This document shows positions 25,107 through 37,046 of a stretch of DNA of 64,000 bases, in pieces. Every line of letters begins with the position of its first letter. The first letter of the stretch is position 1. Source of the DNA: Brassica napus. Lineage: Eukaryota > Streptophyta > Magnoliopsida > Brassicales > Brassicaceae. The stretch lies in assembly GCF_020379485.1 (NCBI RefSeq), contig NC_063442.1, forward strand, positions 17,048,009 through 17,112,008, written 5' to 3'. The position numbers were made by a program, and so were the translations under genes. The notes below the pieces were generated by a model, which made no database searches, had not been told where the DNA came from, and worked only from the letters and a program-made list of their open reading frames with translations.

Positions 25107-25522
25107 ACCAGGTCGTGAGAGTGATAGTGATCCAGAAAACTTTGATTGAACATGCTGAGAAGCTTCGCCAAGCTAAAGCAGTTCTTGAAGAGCTTCTTTA
25201 GTACTTTCTCTCTCTTTGTTGAATATTGTCCGGGAAAGTATTACATAGTATCATTTAGTAATACTATCTTATATCATTTTTTTGTTGAATATATTATCTT
25301 ATAAGTAAACTAGCATTATGCATTTTTTATTTAATTCATGAGGTCATTTTCTCACAGCAGAGAACCTTTTGGAATGGCGCATGGAGGAAATTTCTCAGGG
25401 ATATACAGGAAGGTTCAACTGAAGCCGCTGAAGTGGGATGGTGAAGGCGAAGAATAAAGACCTGTAGAGGCTCTTATGATTCTTAAATACGGCGGTGTTC
25501 TAATTCACGCTGGTAGAAAACA
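25107..25522 (+). pseudogene. Captured fragments of VIH/PPIP5K inositol pyrophosphate kinase gene
   Basis: A first block at 25107-25192, right after an acceptor-like ATGTAG, reads RPGRESDSDPENFD and then, in another frame, EHAEKLRQAKAVLEE. A second block at 25384-25522 reads [18 protein letters not shown], then DGEGEE, a stop, and PVEALMILKYGGVLIHAGRK. In order these match consecutive exons of the histidine-acid-phosphatase-like domain of plant VIH (PPIP5K) proteins, which make inositol pyrophosphates. The 25193-25383 gap corresponds to an intron. A frameshift in the first block, a stop in the second and loss of flanking exons show it is dead. It lies inside the 23437-26723 Helitron, so transposon capture is the natural reading. 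Identification is from memory of conserved motifs. Confidence 0.72.
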
Positions 25523-26723
25523 TGTGTTTACATACTCTACCATTTAATTTGTCATTGTTATATATATATATATATATATGTTTTCCAAATATGGAAGAAT
25601 TGTTTAACTTATTGACGTTTAACATCACTTGCCATATAATCTAACGAATATTACAAATAACAATTTATGGAAACTATTCTCGAAATTATTGAAAGACTAA
25701 TAATTTTTATTTATTACTTTTAATATTTATAACCTATAAAATAAAATGAACGAAAATTTATATAAGATAATTATAATAGTTTATCCTCTACTTGATTAAC
25801 TGTGTTCGAATATAATTATATAATAACTATTTTAAATATTACAAAATCCAAAAATGTTTATTAATATTATTTTTAAATTATTTATCGTTGTTTAAAGAAT
25901 AAATTTATCATAATTTTAAAATAATTTATAAAATGTTTACAAAATGCAAGGCAAAGTTGCACTTTCAAGAGTTAAGTCGAGATCTGGATTAAAAATCCTA
26001 ATAACTGGTAAAGAAGGGAAGCCGAAGATAAAAACATTGAATGTTGTCTACAAACAAATTTTTTAGAATATTCCGTAGTCACGGTACGTAATTTTAATCT
26101 ATTTTTTCAAATAGAAATTTTAAAATATATAAACTGTTACAATTATTTATTTTTTGTATTTGCCAGATGGGTTGTGATGAGTTAGGAGACCGATGACGGT
26201 ATGTCAATTTAATATTATTTCATGTTCAATAAAATTTAGAAATTTATAAATCTATCAAATAATGTTAACCCGTCAAATTGCTTACAAAATTTATTTAATT
26301 TTTTGCACGTTTCTAATTGAATTTGCTTTGTTTATCGAGAAATGTACTTTATAATTTATATTATTTATGGATAATATTTTGATTTTTATTATATTTTCTT
26401 TTAATATGTCTACATAAATGTTTGTTTATTATTTATGGAAAATAATATTATTCACCTAAAATAAAGAATTACGAAACATATACAATACAATTCTAATTAA
26501 TGATAATATAAAATCTGTTACTTCTAAAACTATACACTATTTATTCCATTTTTTGAATGAAAGTATCTTCGTAAACACACAAAATATTTTGTGACGTTGC
26601 AATTATACATACACACAATATCTGTCTCTTCATATTGATGTTACTGTGTTTTCTCTCGCGAGAACACAGGGTGCAGACCGATCATGTTCTTATGTCCGCA
26701 CAGGGTGCGGACCGGTCACCTAG

Positions 26724-27016
26724 TAATATGTTAAATATACTTATAAGCTTTTCTTTCTTCTTCTTTTAATTTCATTTATTAGTTTGTGAGGGAAAAAAGA
26801 ATGTGGCTCATAATCGAGCTAAAAAGGCCAAGTAACAAACGCTCCCCGTGGTGGACACGAGACTATCCTTAATTCACGGCCAAGAAAAAATAATCACATA
26901 TTTACAAAAAAAGAAAACCAATAAATATCAACACTAATATTTTTCCTATCCTATTTTTCCAACACACAAAAAAAATAAAAAACAATCTTCGTCTTCCTCC
27001 TCTCCTCACCACAACA
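26724..27016. promoter_or_regulatory. SUFB promoter and 5' leader
   Basis: Only about 290 bases separate the Helitron end from the SUFB start codon. The leader just before the ATG is CT-rich (CTTCGTCTTCCTCCTCTCC), common in plant leaders. An AGGCCA/GGCCAAG pair lies near 26827 and 26878. The Helitron therefore sits very close to, or inside, the promoter. Confidence 0.5.
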
Positions 27017-28742
27017 ATGGCGTCTCTCCTCGCGAACGGCATCTCCAGCTTCTCACCCCAACCCGATTCCTCCAAATCCCCCAAATCCTTCCACCCTAAA
27101 CCCGACTCCTTCAAATTCCCCTCCTCGAAAACCCTAATTCCGACTCCGCGCCTCCTCAAAGTCAGAGCGGACGTCGGCACAATCGAATCCAATCCAGCAG
27201 GTAACTCCTCCTCCTCCTCAACCGATAAACTCCAACAATACTTCCAAAACCTAGACTACGACAAAAAATACGGATTCGTGGAAGACATCGACTCCTTCAC
27301 CATCCCCAAAGGCTTATCCGAAGAAACCATCCGCTCAATCTCAACCCTCAAGGACGAACCTGATTGGATGCTCGACTTCAGGTTCAAAGCCTACGCCAAG
27401 TTCCTCACCCTCAAGGAGCCTCAATGGTCTGACAATCGCTACCCTCCCATCGACTTCAACAACATGTGCTACTACTCCGCCCCCAAAAAGAAACCCACTC
27501 TCAACTCCTTAGACGAAGCCGACCCTCAGCTCCTTGACTACTTCGACAAGCTCGGCGTCCCCTTAACGGAACAGAAACGGTTAGCTAACGTCGCCGTTGA
27601 CGCCGTTCTCGACAGCGTCTCCATCGCCACCACTCATAGGAAGACTCTAGAGAAGTCTGGCGTCATCTTCTGCTCCATCTCCGAGGCGATCAGAGAGTAT
27701 CCTGATCTGATCAAGAAGTATCTAGGGAGAGTCGTGCCGATTGACGATAACTACTACGCCGCTTTGAACTCCGCCGTGTTCAGCGACGGATCGTTTTGCT
27801 ATATCCCCAAGAACACGAGGTGTCCTATGCCGATTTCGACTTACTTCCGGATCAACGCTATGGAGACTGGTCAGTTCGAGAGGACGCTGATCGTAGCGGA
27901 GGAAGGGAGCTTTGTGGAGTATCTGGAAGGGTGTACTGCTCCTTCTTACGATACCAATCAGCTTCACGCTGCCGTTGTTGAGCTTTACTGTGGTGAAGGG
28001 GCTGAAATTAAGTACTCCACCGTGCAGAACTGGTACGCTGGGGATGAAGAAGGGAAGGGAGGGATTTATAATTTCGTCACGAAGCGTGGTCTTTGCGCTG
28101 GGGACAGGTCCAAGATCTCGTGGACTCAGGTGGAGACGGGGTCTGCCATCACTTGGAAGTACCCGAGCGTGGTTCTGGAAGGTGATGATTCTGTGGGGGA
28201 GTTTTACTCTGTGGCGTTGACTAATAACTACCAGCAGGCGGATACGGGGACGAAGATGATTCATAAAGGGAAGAACACCAAGAGTAGGATCATCTCGAAG
28301 GGTATCTCGGCTGGCAACTCGAGGAACTGTTACCGTGGTCTTGTTCAGGTTCAGTCCAAAGCTGAGAATGCTAAGAACACTTCGGTTTGCGACTCTATGC
28401 TTATTGGTGACAAGGCAGCTGCTAATACCTATCCTTACATCCAGGTATATATTGTTTATATGATTCCAGTCTTTATGATAAGCTATGTGAACTTAATGTG
28501 TTGTGGGTTTGGAACAATGACAGGTTAAGAACCCATCAGCTAAAGTTGAGCATGAAGCGAGTACATCAAAGATTGGAGAAGATCAGCTTTTCTATTTCCA
28601 GCAGAGAGGAATTGATCATGAGAGAGCGTTAGCTGCGATGATCTCAGGGTTCTGCAGAGATGTCTTCAACAAGCTGCCTGATGAGTTTGGAGCTGAAGTT
28701 AACCAGCTTATGAGTATTAAGCTTGAAGGATCAGTGGGTTAG
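27017..28742 (+). CDS. SUFB: SUFB, scaffold subunit of the plastid SUF Fe-S cluster assembly complex
   Basis: SUFB (ABCI8/NAP1/LAF6) forms the SUFB-SUFC2-SUFD scaffold that builds iron-sulfur clusters in chloroplasts. There are two exons, 27017-28444 and 28524-28742, giving 548 residues (about 557 recalled for Arabidopsis). Residues 1 to about 60 are a serine/proline-rich transit peptide. The conserved core begins near [16 protein letters not shown]. Family motifs include [31 protein letters not shown] (shown in part), NCYRGLVQV and [17 protein letters not shown]. The C-terminus [20 protein letters not shown] is intact. A long antisense frame inside exon 1 is a composition shadow. Neighbours match Arabidopsis At4g04780 and At4g04760 by memory. 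Confidence 0.96.
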
Positions 28743-29065
28743 AAAACATAACTCAATTACAGAACAGTTACGTTACAAAACAGTCTTTGTTGTGCTTCTC
28801 AATAAAACTTTTCTTCTGGGTGTTTTACTAGTTTCAGTATGTAAAACTTTGTATTATGTAATGTTTTGATAGCTTCATGTGAACCATATGAAAGGTATTG
28901 TTAATATTGTTACACTTGCTAAAAACATGAAAACAATAATGTTCGCAGAAGTGATATTGTAATAAACTTTTTTCGCACGAACTCATTTTATTCAATTTGT
29001 GGGATATTTTCCTGACAAGTATAATCTGAAAGCAGAGAATTTTAGTGATAAGAGATTGCATTTAT

Positions 29066-29160
29066 TCTAGAGATTTTCCTTTGGTATCTGGAACAAGCTT
29101 GGCTATGAACACATCAAAAGCCTATTCACTGGCAAACATCAGAAATGTTCCTGCAATTAT
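29066..29160 (-). pseudogene. Remnant last exon of a second ERD6-like sugar transporter
   Basis: Read on the minus strand this gives IAGTFLMFASE, a stop, then AFDVFIAKLVPDTKGKSLE, which parallels the last exon of the intact gene downstream ([23 protein letters not shown]). It includes the acceptor-like TTGCAG. No other exons of this copy are visible between it and SUFB. Arabidopsis has at least two tandem ERD6-like genes here (At4g04750 and At4g04760 by memory), so this is probably what is left of the second. Confidence 0.75.
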
Positions 29161-29422
29161 ATTGTTTTCCCTAATTAGGAATTGGAGCAAGAAATTAAAG
29201 GAATAAGCGAAGAGAGAGTACATGCACTTATAGAGGAAGATGAAGATGATGCATACAAAAGTTCTACGAGTTCAGGATCTTAGGAACGAGTATCCATACA
29301 CTTTGGCCAAATCCAAGCCATCAATCAACTCACTATGGCCATATCAACAAACACTTATTAAACTTGATACAGCTAGCTTGAGGTAAAGTTTTTCAAAGGT
29401 AGTCTTAATTTTATTTTATTTC

Positions 29423-32400
29423 TTAGAATATTGTAGAATCTTCAGGAGGTGAATCATAGAACAGAGAATGAATCTCTTCTAAAGATTTGCCTTTGGTCTC
29501 TGGAACGAGCTTGGCTGTGAAAACAAATCCAAGGAACATCACTGTGGCAAAGAGGATAAATGTTCCTGCAATAGATTTCATGAAGAACATCATTTGTTTA
29601 GTTATATAGTAAAACATTTTTGATTGTATACAATAAATATAAAAGATTAACTACCTGTAGAACTCCACTGAAGCAAGAAACTGAAGAAGTAAGTTACGAC
29701 CCATGAGCTTATAGAGGTGACCAAGTTACACACTGTTCCTGCCGCTCCCTTAACATCTACTGGATAAATCTATAAAAATAAAGATAAAAACATTTGGTCA
29801 TACTTAACAATAAATGAGTTAACATTTAGATACTTGTGATTATATTTCTAAAAAGTCTTTAATTTACCTCTGATGCCACAATCCATGGTAGCGGTCCCAT
29901 GCCTAATCCGTATGATGCAAAATATACCTAAATAATATACGCAAAACACAATTTTTACCTTGGCATTGTTTAAATAGTAATGTTTAATTAAAATTACTTA
30001 TTGTGATGATAGTTTATGTATTACCATAACACTAATGAGAGCCAAGATAGGTGTTCCTGTTTCCCAGCAATTGTTCTTCTGCAAAGTAACAAAACAAGAG
30101 AAATTACAATCAAAACTGAAACAAAACCATCGGTTTATAGTAGAGTATACTGAGCATGCCTGCAAGATGAATGAAATGGCCGTTGCAAGACACCCCAAGA
30201 ACATTCCAGCTTGAGAAACCTACAATCACTCAACAAAATCACTCCTATGTTTTCATCAAAACCCAATCAAATAACCTATCATGTTTGGTTATCTAGACTT
30301 TCCTATATGACTATTGAATTGTATTTTACCAGTAGGAGGGAACGTCTTCCGGATACATCCACAAGCACAGTACCTAAAATGCCCCCAATCATCTACAAGA
30401 ATATGTGTTTAAAATGATTATTTACAGCATGTTATATGTAAAAAATTTGGAAAAAAATAAGCATGCTCTATATGATCTTATATCAGTAAAAACCTGAATG
30501 ATTGATGTTGATATGAATCCAACGTCACTGGATACACCTGATTATCGAATAATTATTGACTGGTCGATGAAGCAAGATCGGAGAGAAAAGTAAGGTTTTA
30601 TTTACCAGTAGAGGTGAATATGGAGTCAGTGTAAAATGTATAACCATTAAGACCTCCAAGTTGAGGCAGAGCTATAAGAACTATACCAATCTGTGTAAAC
30701 CATTGGGTTAGCTAATCAAGAAAATGCACACAAAAAAAAAAGTTATAGTTTGTTTTCTCCTCTCTTTTTGTAAGAGTTACTTACAGTAAGTGACAACACG
30801 TATTTTCTCTGAAACAGCTTGAAGAAATCATGGCTATTGACGTCTTGGTGTTGTTTAACATGTTGTGTATATTCCTATTGGGATATCAATGTAAGAAACA
30901 ACAGATGCATCTCATATATAATTCATGCAGATATATAATATGTATTCATATATTCTTACTACTATCTCTCTTGCTTCATCTGATACATCCGATTTGGCTC
31001 CTCGTAGGCTTAACAAAACGGCCTCGACCTCCTTTTCCTTTCCTACTTTGGCCTATGAACACATATATATAGTTTCTTTAAACAAGGTTCTAACATGTAA
31101 AAACATGAATGTTATGTTTTCAACACTAATGTTTTTTTTATAATTTTATAGTTTCCAGAAGACATTTAACAGAAATGCTAAAATGTAAGACATAAATTTT
31201 TTGCTTTAAAAATAAGCATGCACTTACTAGCCATCTAGGAGATTCAGGGATGAAGAAAAGAAGAGGCACAATCATAAGACAAGGTATAGCTCCTGTCCAA
31301 AGACAAAACACAATACCATTAGAACAATATTTTTCTTCCTTATAAGGAAATAAAGAACGGTCTAATTTTTGCATTCAATAAGAATTAATCTCTTTTGCCT
31401 ACCTAAAATAGCTAAATCGCGCCAAGCAACGACTGTTCCAAGTGCATACAAGACGGATATACCAACGCCAACAGATAACTGAAGAACATAAGACATATTG
31501 TATTGAATGAAAATTACATTTTGAATATGATAGATTCAAGATTTTGGTTCTCTTAATTTACCTGAGACAAGGAAGAAGCAGCTCCTCGCAAATGTCTTGG
31601 TGCTATCTCGGTGATGTAAACCGGTCCCTAATATTAATGTTTATCAGATTATATGATGTATAACAAAAATATCATTCCAAACGAACCTACAACACATATA
31701 TTCAAATGTTTAATTATCTCATTTCTAAGATATTCAGATTCAAGTCTTAAAAGGTTTAAAAAACATTTTGAATTACCAGATTAATTAATAAATCTAAAAC
31801 CAAACCTTACATTTACAAGAAAATTATACAAAATATATCTATAATATATTAATATACCCAAACAAAGTTGGTTAAACACCTCTAGTTTTATTCATTCATA
31901 CCAAATATGAGCTGATGCCGACTGAGATCCCTTGCAAAAACCTTCCAATATCGAGCAGCCAAACACCCTATATATATATGTTCACAGGAATTAAAGAACA
32001 GAAATAAAAATGAGATATTTTAAGGAATTATAATAATTTAACGACTTAAAATAAATTAAAAATAAATATAATAAAAAGGAAAATAGCGAACCTTGGCAAA
32101 TGCAATGGCGAACCAGCCAATTATGACAAGGATGTTAGTAATCCACATTGTCTGATTCAAGAAGAGAATAACAAAAGATGATTTTTTTTGTAACAAAAAA
32201 AAAAGCAAAAGATGATTGTACGCATGATTAAATACAGTTTGTAGTGATAAATTGATTTCCTTAATTGGAAACTTACGTTGACACGACCAACCAAATCTGT
32301 TAATTTCCCACAGATTAATGCTCCAAGAATTAGTCCAACAGTCAATATCGATCCAAAAAGTGAATACTGAGGAGAAAAAATAATAATAAAAACAAGTTGA

Positions 32401-32802
32401 AAATTAGCTTAACCAAAAACAGATAAACGGAAATAAACTAAAAAAAAACAGACAAAATTGAACTTACATCAGCTATCGATAGATTCAAGTCTTTCATGAT
32501 ACTGGACTGTGTGGGAGCCGTATATCCAACCTGTGAGAATAAAAAAGAAAAGTAGCTAATTAAAATGAAATATGCATGAACTATGCATGAACTCATTTTC
32601 GATTTCAATCACAAAAAAGAAAAGAAAATCAAGAACTAAAGAATTAAATTTAGGAACTCACAATGCAACCAAAGGAAAAGGCACCGCAAGAACATGCAGT
32701 GAAGGCAAGAACAAAAGGTCTCGTGGAGACATTTGATATTTCAGACAGAAGTGAAGTGGATGATGATTTATCTGGACAAGCTAATAAACCTTCTTCCGCC
32801 AT
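29423..32802 (-). CDS. ERD6-like sugar transporter (MFS, monosaccharide transporter family)
   Basis: ERD6-like proteins are proton-coupled or facilitative sugar exporters of the tonoplast with 12 membrane segments. Eighteen exons on the minus strand (32802-32662, 32530-32468, 32366-32277, 32151-32092, 31967-31902, 31627-31562, 31478-31403, 31292-31228, 31052-30960, 30874-30785, 30690-30606, 30537-30494, 30392-30330, 30219-30160, 30078-30025, 29927-29868, 29769-29655, 29565-29423) join in frame to 477 residues, normal for the family. Signatures are PESPRWL (203-209), DVSGRRSLL and [13 protein letters not shown]. The usual QQ before the GG(I/L)NG segment is PQ (LPQLGGLNG). Intron 14 appears to use a GC donor (CAG|GCATGC). 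No stop interrupts the frame. A tiny A/T insertion lies in intron 3. Which family member it is cannot be settled here. Confidence 0.9.
32172..32217. repeat. Tiny A/T-run insertion with 12-bp flanking duplication (transporter intron 3)
   Basis: CAAAAGATGATT occurs at 32172-32183 and 32206-32217. The 22 bases between are a T run, GTAAC and an A run. It lies within an intron and does not touch splice sites. Confidence 0.7.
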
Positions 32803-33769
32803 TTTCAGAATCTGAGATTATTAAGGAACACAATCACTCACAAGAAAGCTCTGCTTTTTTCTTTATGAGAATTATAAGGTAGAATCATTATATATTTGAA
32901 TATTTAAACTTAATACATAAGATATAAATTTGAGAACATGCTCAAACCTTTTTGAGTGTTGAAGTTACTTCGTCGTCTCCTGAAGCAAGAAATTGCAGAG
33001 CTGAAACACAACACCCTTTTTCTACTAATGGTTTGTCAGTTCGATTTTGTTTTTATGGACATCGAATTTTTAAAAGAATAAAAGTTTCTTCAATAAAAAC
33101 AAAAATCATAATTGGTGTCAAAAATCATAATTGGGGTCTTTAATAAATGGGACCCTTAATAAATTGTTATTATATGCGCTGAGAAAAAAAAAACTGTTAA
33201 AAAATATGTTGGGGAAAAGTTTGGCGTTGGTACCTTTTTTTTTTTGGTCGAAAAAATTGGCGTTGGTACTTAACTTGCTCAATGTTGTTTAAGGTTGCAT
33301 GTAATGTTTATGAGGTATATCAGTATATGTTACTACCAAGACAATATGAAAAAATAAAACTCCTAGTACGTAGTAACGTAGCTAGGAGGCGAGAGCCCAT
33401 ATGATAATCCAACCATGCTAAATGATTTGGCTAGCTTAGCATCAACAGCCGTCAGATGATTTTATCGTGTTTTAATCACTAAACTAAAGCTGTATGTATA
33501 TATTAGTGTGGTAGTACTTAAGAATCAAATCTACATAGACTAACTAAAATCATATTACGGTTATTCTGTTGGGATTGAGTTACAATAAGCTTTAGCGGGC
33601 GTGTTGGGCAACTGAAAAATTCAAAAACTCAAATCAAAGCTTCTAAAAGACTATTTTTTCTAGTTAACTGCAATAGTGATAAATATCTCTAAAATAGTTT
33701 TGATATAGATTACATTCATTTGGTAGGTAGCCGCAATAACTGATCAGAGTCACAACTATATGATAATTC
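32803..33769. other. Transporter promoter region and spacer
   Basis: The first few hundred bases upstream of the transporter start should hold its promoter. The rest shows only AT-rich sequence and one tiny insertion near 33233. No gene was recognised. Confidence 0.45.
33220..33269. repeat. Tiny T-run insertion with 13-bp flanking duplication
   Basis: TTGGCGTTGGTAC occurs at 33220-33232 and again at 33257-33269, exactly. The 24 bases between are C, a 12-base T run, then GGTCGAAAAAA. The duplicated word is not low-complexity, so chance is unlikely. Confidence 0.8.
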
Positions 33770-33787
33770 ATTTTGGTTTTCATAGAT

Positions 33788-34194
33788 TTTTTTTTTTTTT
33801 TGAAAGAATGTTAAATTAATTCAAACAAAATTACTGTTTACAACCAAGGTTGCTTGTTTTAAGCTCAAAAGAAATTGAAACTTTGCTTTACATTAGAAAA
33901 TAGGATCATATGAAGGAGAACCAAGTTCCCATCGCTCCCTGATAAGCTGAGTTGTATCTGATGCTTCATAGATCTTTTTTAACACTATTACCTCATTGAA
34001 TATTGATATTACAAATGTTTAAAAGATCTTCTTCAATCAAAAGACAAAGATTAACAAAAGAGATGACTAAGCCAAGAAGGATATCCCACATCAATGTATG
34101 ATTTAAAACGATCCTCCATGATGACACTTCTAGCAATAAGCTTAGCGCCTAAAATATTCTGATGGGAATGGAACTGAAAACTCCAGTCCAAAAT
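33788..34194 (-). mobile_element. Truncated non-LTR retroposon with 18-bp target duplication
   Basis: ATTTTGGTTTTCATAGAT occurs at 33770-33787 and 34195-34212. The insert starts with about 14 T residues, the complement of a poly(A) tail, so the element lies on the minus strand. The tail next to a long perfect target duplication is the mark of target-primed reverse transcription. Its 407 bp include a short open stretch at the 5' end (GAKLIARSVIMEDRFKSY) that may be the end of a LINE reading frame, but I cannot place it in a family. Confidence 0.8.
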
Positions 34195-35022
34195 ATTTTG
34201 GTTTTCATAGATCAATATTTTCTTTTACGTACCCTTGCGCAAAGCATATATACAACGCTTAGGTTGGAATAATTACTAAAGAGTGATCATATAATATTTG
34301 CTATAAATCTCGCAAACCAACTACTACCATATAGAGTAATATTAAAAAATGCAAAACAACCCTCTATCTAATATAACCCTCAACTGAAGTATATAAGATC
34401 GTCTGCTTTTGTACAAAACTCACAAATCATGAAAGGATGTCGTTTCGGTAATTAATGGTTATTACGAAACTTGGTCAACCTGATAGTTTTTTCTGTATAT
34501 TTCTCAAAAGAAAAGAAAACATTAAATCTTGAGTTTCAATAATGTAAACGTTTTGTGACCACAAAACATAACGATAGCCACCTACCACGCAGGCTCAGTC
34601 ATGTTGCGACCACCAACCAGGCTCACTCACGTGCCAACCCCCACATTATACATTCCCGGACAGCACCCGTAGACACGCGCTGTTCCGAGTTTATATGACA
34701 TACAGCCACCAACATTTGATTTATGGGCCGTATGACCCCTTTCATGGACTTATACTCCAATGTTTTCACGTATAAATTTATATATTTTGGGCTTTTTGAT
34801 ACTTAGGCCTGATTTAAGATTGTATTCATTATTTGTTCATATTCATATAAGTTTTCATAATTACTCTTTTTCTCATGTATTCTTATTTTTTTCTAGTTAT
34901 TTCGTTCTATGTTACTCAATTTAAATCCATCAAAAGGATAAACTCATATTCAACATGTTTCTTAAAGTTTATCATGGATTCATGATAGCTTAGAAAAGAG
35001 CTGGCAAAAGCCAAGTTGTTTA

Positions 35023-35314
35023 GAGCATGTTTATTGGTAAAACTCATTTAAAGTTCTTAGTATATTTTTAACTCCTAAAAATATCACTATTTTCGTTGAC
35101 TAGGAAAGAGAGAAGAAAGAAATAAAGAAGGAAAAGAGACGAAACAAAAGACAACATTTTTCCTCTCTCCAATTCTATCATGACACGTAGGCATAAGAGT
35201 CGTGTCTTTATGTGCTTAATTAAAAGACACATTTTACTTTAGTGGCTGTTTTGTTTCTTTTTTTAGTCAAAATAAGCTAAGATCTTAATCTAAGAGATGC
35301 CTATAAACGTGCTC
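35023..35314. mobile_element. Tourist/PIF-Harbinger-like MITE, 292 bp
   Basis: The terminal inverted repeats are GAGCATGTTTATTGG on the left and CCTATAAACGTGCTC on the right, pairing with two mismatches. TTA flanks both ends (35020-35022 and 35315-35317), the three-base target duplication typical of this superfamily. It is noncoding. Confidence 0.75.
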
Positions 35315-35412
35315 TTAGGAGATTGACAAATTGTTTAGCCGGTGAGTTGACTTTTAGTTGATAAATCACACATCAGAACTTACCTTGTCCCATCATTGTC
35401 ACAACTCTACTG

Positions 35413-35468
35413 TTATTTTCATTATTATCATTTTTTTGAAAAAAAACTTAAATTATTTTCATTATTAT
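35413..35468. repeat. Tiny insertion with 16-bp flanking duplication
   Basis: TTATTTTCATTATTAT occurs at 35413-35428 and 35453-35468. The 24 bases between contain a T run and an A run. The duplicated word is low in complexity, so this is weaker than the others. Confidence 0.6.
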
Positions 35469-35759
35469 AATTATCTTTATAATAATCGTAACAAAAGTAG
35501 AAAAAAATAAGAATACATGGGAGAGCCTAATGCCGGTGGAAATTTTGTCTTTTTGTTTATCTAATTATGTTGACGTTTTTGCCGGCATGCTGAATGATAT
35601 AAATGCGTCAGCTAGACAGCTACGATATACTACTATTGAATTTCTCAATTATTTTTGTGTTTGACGATTATTGATAAAACATAAGATTGTCGTGTGATAA
35701 TTTAAATTTTGTTTCAAATTTTCAGAACCAATATGGAAGAAATTAATTACTTTTACACA

Positions 35760-37046
35760 TCTAATCTATTAAAACAGAGTTTTTTTTTTATCTACTGGTA
35801 ACAAGTCATACTAGGACCATCTAAAAATTACTTAATATGACATATTTCATTATTTATATTAATAATAAAACAAATATAAATATAAATTTATTTTTAAGTA
35901 TAACAAATTCTATTGAGAAATAATCTAACAAAATCTTACCAATCTTCTAAATATTTTTATAAAATAACACTTAATTAATTTCGTAAATACTAATATAACT
36001 TTATAATTCAATGTTAATTAAAAATTTATTATAAAACAAGAAAATAAAATTCTATACTATTTTTTATATATTTTAATTATATTATGTATTATATTAAAAT
36101 AGAAGTATTATATGAATTAAATATGGGTAAATTTATCAATTTTATTTTTAAAATAGTTTCATTTAAATAAATTATCACTCATCATCAAAATGTGTTAAAA
36201 TTCGTAAACCATATTATATTTTTTAGAAAAATAAACTTATAAACATAAATTCATTAACATAGGTTAAACTTTTATATCTACAACTACATATTATTTTATT
36301 TTTTTTTTTATTTTGAAACTCTCAACAATATATTGTTTTAAAAAATAATAATATACAAAAATATAATAGTTTATAACTAACCTTTAGTTCATATACTATT
36401 TAAAAATATGTTATTAGAAAACTATGAAATTTTAATTATTCATTCAAAATATTAGTGACAAATCAAATTTTAATTATACATTTAATATTTATATTAATTA
36501 TAAACATATTCTGAGAGATGTATAAAAATCTTACCGAAATTAAAATTATTTCAATAAAATAATGTATTAATTTAGTAACAAAACAATTTCGAAAATCATA
36601 TAATCTCCCACCTCAAATATAGTTGTGTAATTTTCTAAACAATTTTGACAAAATATAAAATTTTAAAAATAAGTATGCAAACTTAAAATGATAATGTTTT
36701 AAATTTTTTAAAAGGTATAATCATAGATAATAAAGAATAACTTCTTGAAATGTAACATGAAAAAATAAACTTTGTTAAATTAAAGTAATCTAATATTTTG
36801 AAATCTTAATTTAATAACAAAAAAAAACTTAATATCATAACATCCAAAAAATATTCTAAATTAATAAAATTTACTAAAATAATATGATGGATGCTACCAT
36901 GTATACAATTTACTAAAATAATAGATTTATATTCACAATATATAACACTAAAATTAATATTATATACTTAAAATTTTTATAATAAATCAAAAGTATACAT
37001 TCATAAAATGAAAAATATCCGCACGAATGTGCGGGTCAAAATCTAG
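35760..37046 (+). mobile_element. Non-autonomous Helitron, 1.29 kb
   Basis: It begins TCTAATCTATTAAAACAGAG after an A and ends with hairpin CCGCAC-GAAT-GTGCGG, spacer GTCAAAAT and CTAG before a host T. The interior is AT-rich and noncoding. The ends are well preserved and match the usual Brassicaceae Helitron termini. Confidence 0.82.

Larger units (their letters stand above)
23437..26723 (+). mobile_element. Non-autonomous Helitron (3.3 kb) carrying host gene fragments
   Basis: The 5' end TCCCTCTATACATTAAAAG follows an A at 23436. The 3' end has a hairpin (GTCCGCAC loop AGG GTGCGGAC, 26693-26711), then a short spacer and CTAG, followed by host T at 26724. Insertion between A and T, a 5' TC and a 3' hairpin plus CTRR are the diagnostic features of Helitrons. 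No Rep/helicase frame is present, so it is non-autonomous. Inside are degenerate CGGGTTCGGGTATTT stretches (23650-23800 and 24150-24295), a short tandem array (24297-24720), and fragments of an inositol pyrophosphate kinase gene (25107-25522). It separates MED21 from SUFB. Confidence 0.75.

Noticed and set aside
27722..28264. 180-residue open frame antisense to SUFB
   Set aside because: It lies wholly within the strongly conserved SUFB exon, has low-complexity arginine/histidine-rich composition and no family resemblance. GC-rich coding exons often leave such shadows.
30830..31143. Plus-strand open frames of 72-80 residues over the sugar transporter
   Set aside because: They overlap minus-strand exons 9 and 10, which are supported by family sequence and splice sites.
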